Source of the DNA: Streptomyces parvus | Lineage (GTDB): Bacteria; Actinomycetota; Actinomycetes; Streptomycetales; Streptomycetaceae | Direction: 5' to 3' | NCBI RefSeq assembly: GCF_032121415.1 | Contig: NZ_CP135079.1 | Coordinates: forward strand, 5,890,001 to 5,954,000 | Length of the DNA stretch: 64,000 bases | Shown here: positions 17,453-25,077 of the stretch, in pieces | How the letters are laid out: the number at the start of each line of letters is the position of its first letter | How positions within the stretch are numbered: the stretch's first letter is position 1 | The notes under the pieces: model-generated | The model's database searches: none | Seen by the model: the letters and a program-made list of their open reading frames with translations, nothing else | What the model was told of the DNA's origin: nothing | Made by a program: the position numbers and the translations under genes

Positions 17453-17994
17453 CGGTCCACGCCCAGCTTCAGCAGGTGCCAGATCTCCTCGACCGTCTCC
17501 GCCGCGCTCTGGTCGGAGGTGTCGAGCCAGTGCCCGAGCCGGGGGGTCTCGTCCCGGAAGGCCGCGTCCAGCGCGTCCGCGCCCCAGCCCCCCTCCCCGT
17601 ACGCGTGGTGGGTGCGGCCCGCGTCGCGGCCTCCGGCCACCTCCGCACGCGGCGCCAGGACGACGACGTGCACGGTGAGGGTGTCGCCGAGCATGGCGAC
17701 GAACTCCTCCAGATAGGTGCCGATGATGTTGTCCTCGGCGACCACCGGGAAGCCCGCGGCCGCGTAGGAGCGGGCCAGGAACGCGAGGTGGCGCAGTCGC
17801 AGCCCGTACTGGAGCAGCGCCTCCGGCTCCCGCTCAGGGGACATCTCGGCCCGCCCGGTGACCACCATGCGCCGCAGCACGTCGCCCTCGATCAGGACGG
17901 CGCGGTCGAAGCGCTCGGCGAGCAGCGCGCCCACGGTGGACTTGCCGCTGCCGGGGATGCCGGTGACCACCACCACGGGTGCGGTGGCGGTCAC
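17449..17994 (-). CDS. P-loop kinase, chloramphenicol-phosphotransferase type (second copy)
   Basis: A 181-residue P-loop enzyme with Walker A GIPGSGKST at residues 12-20, an EGDVLRRM segment and a C-terminal HWLDTSDQS segment. It is clearly homologous to the kinase at 1397-1960. Its start overlaps the glycosyltransferase stop and its stop overlaps the phosphopantetheinyl transferase start, so it is firmly in the core operon. Likely to phosphorylate a small hydroxyl compound: an intermediate, a sugar, or the product as self-protection. Confidence 0.78.
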   Translation of the reverse strand: MTATAPVVVVTGIPGSGKSTVGALLAERFDRAVLIEGDVLRRMVVTGRAEMSPEREPEALLQYGLRLRHLAFLARSYAAAGFPVVAEDNIIGTYLEEFVAMLGDTLTVHVVVLAPRAEVAGGRDAGRTHHAYGEGGWGADALDAAFRDETPRLGHWLDTSDQSAAETVEEIWHLLKLGVDR

Positions 17995-19037
17995 GAGACC
18001 GGGGCCTTCGTGCGGACGCGGTCGGCGGCGCCGTGGTGGACCTGCCAGCGCAGCGGTTCGTCGCGGAAGGTCAGCACCTCCACCACCGCGCGGTTGACCA
18101 GGGGCTCGACCTTCTGGAAGGAGCGCTTGACGACCTTGGTGCCCAGCTCGCCGAGGCCGTCGGGCAGGTACTGCTTGACCTGCTCGAAGAGCAGCCACTG
18201 CCGGCCCTTGCGGTTCTTGGTGACGCGCTCGACGTAACTGGGCCTGATGCCGTACTTGTTGGCGAAGTGTCGCAGGGTGTCCTCGGTCCAGGCGTCGCTC
18301 CACCGCAGCATGAAGTAGGGCAGGTCGGTGAGGGCGAAGGGCGGCGGCATCCGATAGGTGATCACCGACCGCGGCTCGAAGAAGACCGTGCCGCCGGCAT
18401 CCAGCACCCGCTGGCTGAAGTCCAGGTGTTCGCGGGTGGTGAGCAGGCCCTCGTCCATCCCGCCGACCTGTTCGAAGACCGAGCGGCGCACGAGCGCGCA
18501 GTGGAACTCGATGATGTCGCACCGCTGGCGCCGCATCTCCTCCTCCGGCACCTCGGTGATGTGCTTCATGAAGTGTCGCTGCGTCTGCTTGAACTCCCTG
18601 GTGCCCCAGACGCCGGAGAACTCCATGTCGCCACCGGCCATGTGGACCACCTGCTCGTCCAGGGGGCCGTGCAGGTAGAGCGGGCCGACCATGGCGGCCT
18701 TCTCCTCGTCCGCGCAGGCCACCAGTGGTTCGAGCCAACCGGGCGTGTAGTCCACGTCGTTGTCGAGGAAGACCACGTACTCGCTCTCGGCGAAGCGCAA
18801 TCCCACGTTCCGCGCGCAATTGGGCGAGACGTACTTGTTCAGGCGGATAGCGGTGAAGCCCAGCTCGTCGCCGAGCCGCTTGAGCCGTTCCCACCGCTCC
18901 CGGGGGGAGTTGACGTCGACGTACACGACATCGCAGGGGAGTTCGGTGTGCTCGTAGAAGCTCCTGAGCGACTCCTCCGCGTAGGAGAAGCGCTCCCGGC
19001 TGGTGATGATGGCCGTCACACGGGGCGGGTTGTCCAT
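17991..19037 (-). CDS. Family-2-like glycosyltransferase
   Basis: A 348-residue GT-A fold enzyme. The N-terminal VTAIITSRER and the FLDNDVDYTPGW segment (the DxD metal site region) are those of family-2 glycosyltransferases, and CALVRRSVFEQVGGMDEGL is the typical acceptor-side segment. No membrane helices are apparent, so it is probably cytosolic. ATG 19037 follows GGAGCAG. It would transfer a nucleotide-activated sugar to the cyclitol or aglycone; no nucleotide-sugar synthesis genes are in the window, so the donor is presumably a common cell sugar. Confidence 0.8.
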   Translation of the reverse strand: MDNPPRVTAIITSRERFSYAEESLRSFYEHTELPCDVVYVDVNSPRERWERLKRLGDELGFTAIRLNKYVSPNCARNVGLRFAESEYVVFLDNDVDYTPGWLEPLVACADEEKAAMVGPLYLHGPLDEQVVHMAGGDMEFSGVWGTREFKQTQRHFMKHITEVPEEEMRRQRCDIIEFHCALVRRSVFEQVGGMDEGLLTTREHLDFSQRVLDAGGTVFFEPRSVITYRMPPPFALTDLPYFMLRWSDAWTEDTLRHFANKYGIRPSYVERVTKNRKGRQWLLFEQVKQYLPDGLGELGTKVVKRSFQKVEPLVNRAVVEVLTFRDEPLRWQVHHGAADRVRTKAPVS

Positions 19038-19116
19038 GTCTGCTCCAGGTTCACCGGGGAGTGGGGCGGCGCGGGCCCGGGCTCCGTCGCGGCGGATCAC
19101 CGGGCCGGCCCGCGGG

Positions 19117-20154
19117 TCAGTCGGGTCGGACGGTGATCAACGAGTAGTGGCCGTAGGCGGGCGTGGTCACACAGGCCCCGAACCCCGACTGCGCCAGCAG
19201 CGAGGCCAGTTCGGGCAGGGTACGCAGGCGGCCGCCGGTCATCACGGCCAGCGCCAGCGAGTAGCCGGCAGCCGAGTCCGAGCCGTGCCGGGAGTCGTCG
19301 AGCAGTACCTGGTGGATGAGGAGCCGCCCGTCGGGTGCGAGAGCCTTGCGGGCCCGGCCGAGCAGGGTACGGCAGCCCTCGTCGTCCCAGTCGCTGAGTA
19401 CGTCGGCGAAGAGCACCCGGTCCTGCTCGCCCGGCCAGGGTTCGCCGAACATGTCACCGGCCCGCAGGCGTACGCGTCCGGTGAGGCCCGAGTCCTCGAT
19501 CAGCCGGAGGGCCAGGCGCTCGACTACCGGCAGGTCCAGCACCTGCGCGGTCAGCCGCGGATTGCGTCCGGCCAGAGCGAGCGAGTAGGTGCCCACGCCG
19601 CCGCCGACCTCCAGCAGGCTGGTGCAGTCGCCGAGTTCGAGGCGGGAGGCGAGCGCCGCCGCCGGACCGGCGGAGTGCGCGTGCATGGCGCGGGCGAACA
19701 GCTCGCCGTGATGGCGGGAGCGGTTGTGGGTGTCCCAGATTCCCTTGCCCCGGTAGCCGAACGGCGTCCCCTCCGTCACCAGGGTCCGGACGGCGGTGCA
19801 GCGCTCGTCCCAGCCGAGACCGAGCATCGGGCCCCAGTGGCGGGCGGTACCCGGCAGCAGGAAGGACCGGGCCGTCGCGGTCGGGTGGTACGCGCCGGCG
19901 TGCACCACGAGCAGCCCCTGCGCCGCCAGGGCGTTCAGCAGGACCGCGGTGCCGTGCGGGTGCAGTGCGCGGTCCGAGGCGAGCGCGGCGGCGGACGACG
20001 GTGCTTCGGCCAGCGCGGCGAACAGCCCGAGGCGGTCGGCCACGGCCACTGCGGAGAGCCGGTACTGCGACGCCAGCACGTCCATCATCAGGGTGTCGTC
20101 GGGAGCTGTTGCGTCGGCTTCGGCGACAGGCAGCAGCGCGCTGTCGGACGTCAT
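19117..20154 (-). CDS. O-methyltransferase (dimerisation domain plus SAM domain)
   Basis: A 345-residue methyltransferase of the plant-COMT-like family common in polyketide clusters: an N-terminal winged-helix dimerisation domain (residues 25-110) and a C-terminal SAM domain with LLEVGGGVGTYS and the VLDLP loop. Such enzymes methylate phenolic or sugar hydroxyls. It overlaps the ACP2 stop as ATGA and is the second gene after the mapped promoter. Confidence 0.85.
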   Translation of the reverse strand: MTSDSALLPVAEADATAPDDTLMMDVLASQYRLSAVAVADRLGLFAALAEAPSSAAALASDRALHPHGTAVLLNALAAQGLLVVHAGAYHPTATARSFLLPGTARHWGPMLGLGWDERCTAVRTLVTEGTPFGYRGKGIWDTHNRSRHHGELFARAMHAHSAGPAAALASRLELGDCTSLLEVGGGVGTYSLALAGRNPRLTAQVLDLPVVERLALRLIEDSGLTGRVRLRAGDMFGEPWPGEQDRVLFADVLSDWDDEGCRTLLGRARKALAPDGRLLIHQVLLDDSRHGSDSAAGYSLALAVMTGGRLRTLPELASLLAQSGFGACVTTPAYGHYSLITVRPD

Positions 20155-20423
20155 CGGGCGCCGGCCTCCGCGATGCGCCCGGAGAGGGTTTCGACGAGTT
20201 CCCGGACGGTCGTGTAGCGCATCGGGTCGATGTCGTCGTTCTCGAAAGTGAGATCGTGTTTCTGCTCGAAATGGCTGAAGACGTAGGCCATGGTGATCGA
20301 GTCCAGTTCCAGGGCGGAGACCGGGTCGTCCAAGGTGATGCCCGCAGCGCGTTCCGGTGCTGTATCGCACTGCTCCACCAGAACCGTACGGATTTCTTGG
20401 AGAATTTCGCCGTCCGAACCCAT
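20151..20423 (-). CDS. Acyl carrier protein 2
   Basis: A 90-residue carrier protein with the site LELDSITM (Ser42). ATG 20423 follows GGGGAGCAGGAGC. It is the first gene after the promoter at 20501-20529 and sits next to the BtrH-like gene rather than the ketosynthase. In butirosin synthesis BtrH takes an acyl group from a dedicated ACP, so ACP2 may present the finished acyl group for transfer while ACP1 serves chain building. Confidence 0.88.
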   Translation of the reverse strand: MGSDGEILQEIRTVLVEQCDTAPERAAGITLDDPVSALELDSITMAYVFSHFEQKHDLTFENDDIDPMRYTTVRELVETLSGRIAEAGAR

Positions 20424-20500
20424 GCTCCTGCTCCCCTCACCGAAAGCGAACAATGATTCACCGTTGCGCCGTACAGATCGGCGCGGCCGAGCACGACCAG

Positions 20501-20529
20501 ACGCTATGCCTCGGGAAGAATCCTGTCAA
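20501..20529 (-). promoter_or_regulatory. Promoter of the core biosynthetic operon
   Basis: On the - strand TTGACA (20529-20524) and TAGCGT (20506-20501) are separated by exactly 17 bases. This is close to the consensus for the main vegetative sigma factor of Streptomyces. It would start a transcript near 20494, about 70 bases before the ACP2 start. The 208-base gap from 20424 to 20631 is less GC-rich than its surroundings. Confidence 0.75.
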
Positions 20530-20631
20530 CGCTTTACCTGACGAAAAGAATGTGCAGCGCACAACGCCTTTCAGACCCCATGGGATTTCACTCCACAGGG
20601 CCTTTCGAAAGTCCGCCGGTTGCTTTTCGGA

Positions 20632-21723
20632 TTACCCGCGGGCGAAGTTCTCCAGATTCTCCAGGGGTTTTCCCGCACCAAAGCACCACTGTGTCTCGCC
20701 GAGCAGTCGGCGGGTGATGCGCGCGCCGTCCGTCTCGACGGCCGAAGGGCGCTCGCTCCCGTTCCAGCGGTGCATCTCGTTCAGCAGTCCCTCCAGGCTG
20801 TCGGCGAGCAGCGGGATCTCCTCGTGTGCGACGGCGTAGACGCCTTCGGCCTGGAAGCGGTGGAGCCCCAGCATCAGCAGCCCGAGCTTCTGCGCCCGTG
20901 CCGCGGCGGTCAGCGCGGCCTGCGAGACCCGCCGCACGGACTCCTGGCCGGCGTCGGCGAGCGCGTGGCCGAACAGAAACAGCTGCGGCTGGATGTCGCC
21001 GAGCACCAGGACGTCGATGCCCGCGGCGACCAGCGCCGGCAGCGGTCCGCCGGGCCACACCCTGCTGTGGAACGCCCGCAGCTCGGCGATGTCCTCGGCC
21101 AGCGCGGGCAGCGAGGCGGGGATCAGCGCGTCGGCCGCCTCCTCGGCGGGGCGTGCGCGCGGTGGCGCGATGTCCTCGACCAGCGCGACGCGCGAACAGG
21201 CCTCCCGCAGCTCGGAGTCGACCGTGAGGGTCCGGCGGTAGCCCTCGGCGGCCGGAGCGTCGACGTCCAGCACGTGCAGACCCCGCTCGTCGAGCCGGTG
21301 GGCGAGCACCATGTGGTGATGGAAGTGTTCCCGGCCCTCGTACTTGTCGCCGGGCCAGTGGTAGCCGTCGGGCATCAGCACCACCGGGGTGCCGGTGTCC
21401 AGCTTCTCGGCGATCAGGGGCCACTGTCGTGCGCCCTCGCCGATCCCGGTCAGATGCCAGCGCACCGTGCACGCGGGGAAGTCGCTCATCGGGCCGTACC
21501 ACTCGCCGCGCCGGACCAGGTCCAACGGCAGGGCCAGGCCCTGGGCGATCTCTCTTCCTCCGTAGCCGTGCCCCATCAGCACCGCTTCGACCGAGCGCAG
21601 GAAGCAGCCCAGTCCGTCGAGCCCGATGCTCTTCCAGCCCAGGGCCGCCGTCGGTTCGAAGGCGTACGCGGGAGTGTGCGGGCGCGCTGCCGCGGCCCTG
21701 AGTACGGGACTGTGGTCGCTCAC
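20632..21723 (-). CDS. BtrH-like acyltransferase
   Basis: A 363-residue protein resembling the BtrH N-terminal family: a papain-like layout with a candidate nucleophile Cys40 in GLGCFLRS and a later HHHMVLAHRLDERGLHVLDVDAP-type segment that would supply His and Asp. In butirosin synthesis BtrH moves a side chain from an ACP to an amine of the aminoglycoside. Here an aryl-acyl-ACP would be the donor and an aminocyclitol the acceptor. GTG 21723 overlaps the GMC oxidoreductase stop. I am fairly sure of the family and less sure of the role. Confidence 0.62.
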   Translation of the reverse strand: MSDHSPVLRAAAARPHTPAYAFEPTAALGWKSIGLDGLGCFLRSVEAVLMGHGYGGREIAQGLALPLDLVRRGEWYGPMSDFPACTVRWHLTGIGEGARQWPLIAEKLDTGTPVVLMPDGYHWPGDKYEGREHFHHHMVLAHRLDERGLHVLDVDAPAAEGYRRTLTVDSELREACSRVALVEDIAPPRARPAEEAADALIPASLPALAEDIAELRAFHSRVWPGGPLPALVAAGIDVLVLGDIQPQLFLFGHALADAGQESVRRVSQAALTAAARAQKLGLLMLGLHRFQAEGVYAVAHEEIPLLADSLEGLLNEMHRWNGSERPSAVETDGARITRRLLGETQWCFGAGKPLENLENFARG

Positions 21724-23414
21724 GTCGTCCTCCTGGTGTTCCGCAGTACGGTCGCCATCAAGGTCAGAGTCGGGTTGTGCGCCCCGGAGCCGGGGAAGAG
21801 GCTGCCGTCGGCGGCGAAGACGTTGTCCATGCCGTGCAGCCGCCCCTCACCGTCGGTGGCGCCGTCGTTCGGGTCCTCGCTCATGCGCATCCCGCCCAGC
21901 GTGTGGAAGTTGCCCGGCACGAAGGCCGGTTCGTCGGGGAAGGCCGCCGACCGCGTCTCGGGCAGCGCCGCGACGGCATCGGCTCCGGCCGCGCGCAGCA
22001 GCTCCGCGAGACGGGGCAGATAGAAGCGCTGGGCCGCGATCTCGTGCGCGTGCGGCGTCCAGTGGATGCGGGGTACGGGTACACCACGCCAGTCCCGGAG
22101 CCGGGGGTCCAGCGTCACGGTGTTCTCCCACTGGGGTACGTCCTCGCCGTGCATCTGGACGCCCAGCAGACGGTCGCGGAGGGGGCTGTCGTCCATCAGG
22201 CGCTTGAACGCCGCCCCGTACGGCACCTCGGCCAGCTCAGGAAGCAGCCGGCGGTAGACGCGGCCCTCGGCCACCCGCCCCAGTGGCGTTCCCCCGAGCT
22301 CCACCACCCCGCCGCGGAAGTAGGGCAGCCCCGCCTCCTTCGCGGCGGCGCGGGCGCCGGGGTGGTCCGGGTCGGCGAAATCGTCCAGCGCGTGGGTGAT
22401 GTTCCTGCCGCGCTCCCCGCGCACCCGCTCACAGCTGAACAGCCCGTAGGCGACCGAGTACCAGTGGAACATCAGATACCGGCCCACCAGCCCGGCCGGG
22501 TCGGGAAGTCCGGAGAGCAGCGCCAGCCGGCAGGTCTCCACCGCCGAGCCCGCCAGGACCACGCGGTGGGCGGGCAGTTCGTGCTCGTGGCCGTCCGCGT
22601 CGCGCCACATCACCGAACGGGCGCGTCGGCCCTCGTACCGGACCCGGGTCGCGGTCGCCAGCGGGATCACCTCGGCGCCGGCCAGTACCGCCCGCCGCAG
22701 GGGCACCAAAGCGCTGCCGCGCGACTGGTTGGGGCAGCCGTAGCCGCAGCACGCACCGCAGTCCAGGCATGCCGGGCGACCGTCGTAGGCGCGGGAGTTG
22801 GCGGCCATCGGCATGGGGAAGGGCCGCAGCCCGAGGGTGCGGGCGGCGGTGGCGATGCGCAGCGAGGAGGACTGGTCCGGCCCCGGCGGCATGGGGAAGT
22901 CGCCCGCGCGCGGCGCGTGCCGCAGGGTGGGGGAGTCCGGCAGCTGGTCCAGGGCGCCCTGGACGCCGAGGATGCGCTCCATCTCCTCGTAGTACGGGGC
23001 GAGTTGCGCGTAGTCGAAGGGCCAGTCGCGTACGTCGGCGTCCGGCAGCGGCCCGAGCAGGGAGCGCTTGGAGAAGTCCAGGTCCCACAGGCGCGGGGTC
23101 TTGGCGTCCCAGTGCACCGAGCCGCCGCCCACCGTGGCCGGCAGCGCGTTGACGAAACCCGTGCGGCGGCCGCCGCCGGGCCGGCGCTCCTCGTAGACCC
23201 GGGGCTCGGCCAGCACGTCGGGGTACTCGAAGCCCCGGATCGCCCCCTTCACCTCGTCGGAGGAGAAGCGGTGCGTTGGGGCCGGGACGGCGAGGTCGTC
23301 GAAGTGGCTGGGGCCGCGTTCGAGCACGGTGACGTCCCAGCCGCTCTCCGCGAGCACCATCGCGGCCACCGAGCCGCCGGGGCCGCTCCCGATCACCACC
23401 GCCCGCTCAGCCAT
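21720..23414 (-). CDS. GMC-family FAD oxidoreductase (sugar/cyclitol dehydrogenase type)
   Basis: A 564-residue flavoprotein with the FAD motif IGSGPGGS at residues 8-15, a Cys-rich CLDCGACCGYGCPNQS segment, and the C-terminal active-site pair in NFHTLGG and GAHNPTLT. The Cys-rich insert and the preceding subunit-3 gene match gluconate/sugar dehydrogenases. It probably oxidises a hydroxyl of a cyclitol or sugar to a ketone for a following transamination. It overlaps the subunit gene by 8 bases. Confidence 0.85.
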   Translation of the reverse strand: MAERAVVIGSGPGGSVAAMVLAESGWDVTVLERGPSHFDDLAVPAPTHRFSSDEVKGAIRGFEYPDVLAEPRVYEERRPGGGRRTGFVNALPATVGGGSVHWDAKTPRLWDLDFSKRSLLGPLPDADVRDWPFDYAQLAPYYEEMERILGVQGALDQLPDSPTLRHAPRAGDFPMPPGPDQSSSLRIATAARTLGLRPFPMPMAANSRAYDGRPACLDCGACCGYGCPNQSRGSALVPLRRAVLAGAEVIPLATATRVRYEGRRARSVMWRDADGHEHELPAHRVVLAGSAVETCRLALLSGLPDPAGLVGRYLMFHWYSVAYGLFSCERVRGERGRNITHALDDFADPDHPGARAAAKEAGLPYFRGGVVELGGTPLGRVAEGRVYRRLLPELAEVPYGAAFKRLMDDSPLRDRLLGVQMHGEDVPQWENTVTLDPRLRDWRGVPVPRIHWTPHAHEIAAQRFYLPRLAELLRAAGADAVAALPETRSAAFPDEPAFVPGNFHTLGGMRMSEDPNDGATDGEGRLHGMDNVFAADGSLFPGSGAHNPTLTLMATVLRNTRRTT

Positions 23415-24075
23415 CCTCGCCGCCCAGGACCACGTGGCGCGCGGCGGCGGTGAAGTCGCGCAGGAGTGCGGCGGTCTCGTCGCCGTACGGGACGGGAGCG
23501 CCTTGGGCGCCGGTGCCGGGGGGAGTGGGGCGGCCGGTCGGGGACGGCGGCACGGCCGGGGTGGCGAGCACGGTGCTGTCGGATGCGGGGCGTCCGCGGT
23601 AGACCGGATCGCCGTAGGTCCCCTCGATGGCGTGGTCGAAGAGCAGGCCGCGGAAGGCGCGTGCCCGAGGGTCGCGCAGGGCGCGGTGGCGCGCCTCGGC
23701 GGAAGCGGCGGCGAAGTCCCCGTCGGCGAGCCGGTCGAGGAGGGCCGTTCCCTCGCCGTAGGCGTCCTGCAACTCCTTCACCCGGCGCAGCCATCCGTGG
23801 CGCTGCTCCGGCGAGAGCGGTACGTGCGCGGTGCCGGAGCCGACGGCGTAGATCAGCGGCGGGTCAACACGGAAGGCGCCGAGCAGCCGGTCGGCGTAGT
23901 GCACCGCCCCGGCCTCGCGTGCGCCGGGCTCCCGTTCGCCGGGCAGATCCGTCGGTCCCGGAACGAGGAGCGCCATCGCCTCACGCACCACCTCCGCCTG
24001 GGGCGCGGAGAAGTGAAGCCACGTCAACTCTTTATTATCCGAGCCAATTTGCGGATAATCAACCGGTACGTCCAT
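23407..24075 (-). CDS. Gluconate 2-dehydrogenase subunit 3 family protein
   Basis: A 222-residue protein with the FRGLLFDHAIEGTYGDPVYRG segment of the subunit-3 family. These small subunits pair with GMC flavoproteins, here the next gene downstream. No Tat signal or membrane helix is apparent, so the complex may be cytosolic, unlike gluconate dehydrogenase itself. ATG 24075 follows GAGGGAAG. Its first codons overlap an AT-rich palindrome, and only 30 bases separate it from the divergent glycosyltransferase. Confidence 0.8.
   Translation of the reverse strand: MDVPVDYPQIGSDNKELTWLHFSAPQAEVVREAMALLVPGPTDLPGEREPGAREAGAVHYADRLLGAFRVDPPLIYAVGSGTAHVPLSPEQRHGWLRRVKELQDAYGEGTALLDRLADGDFAAASAEARHRALRDPRARAFRGLLFDHAIEGTYGDPVYRGRPASDSTVLATPAVPPSPTGRPTPPGTGAQGAPVPYGDETAALLRDFTAAARHVVLGGEDG
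24034..24059. promoter_or_regulatory. Operator-like palindrome at the divergent start region
   Basis: ATTATCCG (24034-24041) and CGGATAAT (24052-24059) are exact complements 10 bases apart, in one of the most AT-rich patches of the window. The site lies inside the first codons of the subunit-3 gene and 47 bases before the divergent glycosyltransferase start. A dimeric regulator could act on both transcripts. No cluster-specific regulator gene is visible in the window. Confidence 0.45.
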
Positions 24076-24105
24076 GTTCTTCCCTCTTTGCTGAAGGAGA
24101 TCCGT

Positions 24106-25035
24106 ATGAGCCAGACCGAGACCGCCTCCCCCCACGGAGCCGGGCGTTCCGGCGGCGCCGGAACGGCGTTCACCGTCACTCGCGGCCTCTTCGGCGCCCG
24201 GGTGCCGGAGTTCACCGGAAGCCACGACGTGGAGGTGCACAGCCTGGTCTCGTCCGACCATGTGCCGCTGTACCTCTTCGCGGCGAAGTCGCTGGCCCGC
24301 TGCTGGGCGGAGGTCACACCCGTCGTCCACGACGACGGCACGCTCACCGCCACCGACACGGCGCGGCTCAAGCGACTCGTCCCCGGTGTGCGCGTCATCG
24401 GGCGTGCGGAGGCCGACGCCCGGGTGGCCGAGCTGCTGGCCGACCACCCGGTGCTCGCCGCGGTGCGGCGGAACAACGTCCGCATCCTCCAGCTGGTGGA
24501 CTACTTCCTGCTCGCCGAGTCCCGGTCGGTGGTGAGCATGGACAGCGACGTGGTCTTCCTCAACCGCCCGCGGCGGCTGATCGAATGGGCCGCCGCACCG
24601 GAGCGGGAGCGGCCCGCGTTCCTCTACTCGCCCGAGTTCGGCTGGGAGCCGCAGGGAGTGCACTGGATAGCCGACCACCTTCCGGGCGTGCCCCACGTGC
24701 GGTACATGTGCTGCGGGTTCTCCGCCGTGGACCGGATGCGCTTCTTCGACGCCGACTTCCTGGAGCGCACCCTGGCCGGACTGCCCCGCGAGATCAGCTT
24801 CGCGCCGCGCTACGTCACACAGATGTCGTACTCGCTGCTCGGCGGCCGGCCCGGCATCGTGTCGGAGAGTCTGGAGGAGCCCTACCGGTCGGGTCGTCTG
24901 GAGTGGCTCCCGGACCGGGAAGACCGTGTGATCTGCCACTACTTCGCCTCCCATGAACGTTCCACGGCACTGGACAACCTGACCGAGGAGGCACCGCTGC
25001 TCACCCGCGCGATCGGACTGCCCGCCGTCGGCTGA
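24106..25035 (+). CDS. Putative glycosyltransferase (GT-A fold)
   Basis: A 309-residue protein with a metal-site-like VVSMDSDVVFLNRP segment near residue 142 and a preceding RNNVRILQLVDYFL helix, as in nucleotide-diphospho-sugar transferases. I do not recognise the exact family. ATG 24106 follows AAGGAGA. It is the only + strand gene between 8.4 and 33 kb and is transcribed away from the oxidoreductase genes. With the family-2 enzyme at 17991-19037 it suggests a product carrying up to two sugars. Confidence 0.6.
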   Translation: MSQTETASPHGAGRSGGAGTAFTVTRGLFGARVPEFTGSHDVEVHSLVSSDHVPLYLFAAKSLARCWAEVTPVVHDDGTLTATDTARLKRLVPGVRVIGRAEADARVAELLADHPVLAAVRRNNVRILQLVDYFLLAESRSVVSMDSDVVFLNRPRRLIEWAAAPERERPAFLYSPEFGWEPQGVHWIADHLPGVPHVRYMCCGFSAVDRMRFFDADFLERTLAGLPREISFAPRYVTQMSYSLLGGRPGIVSESLEEPYRSGRLEWLPDREDRVICHYFASHERSTALDNLTEEAPLLTRAIGLPAVG

Positions 25036-25077
25036 ACGGAGCGGTGCGTGCCGCCGCCGGGGCGGCACGCACCGTGC

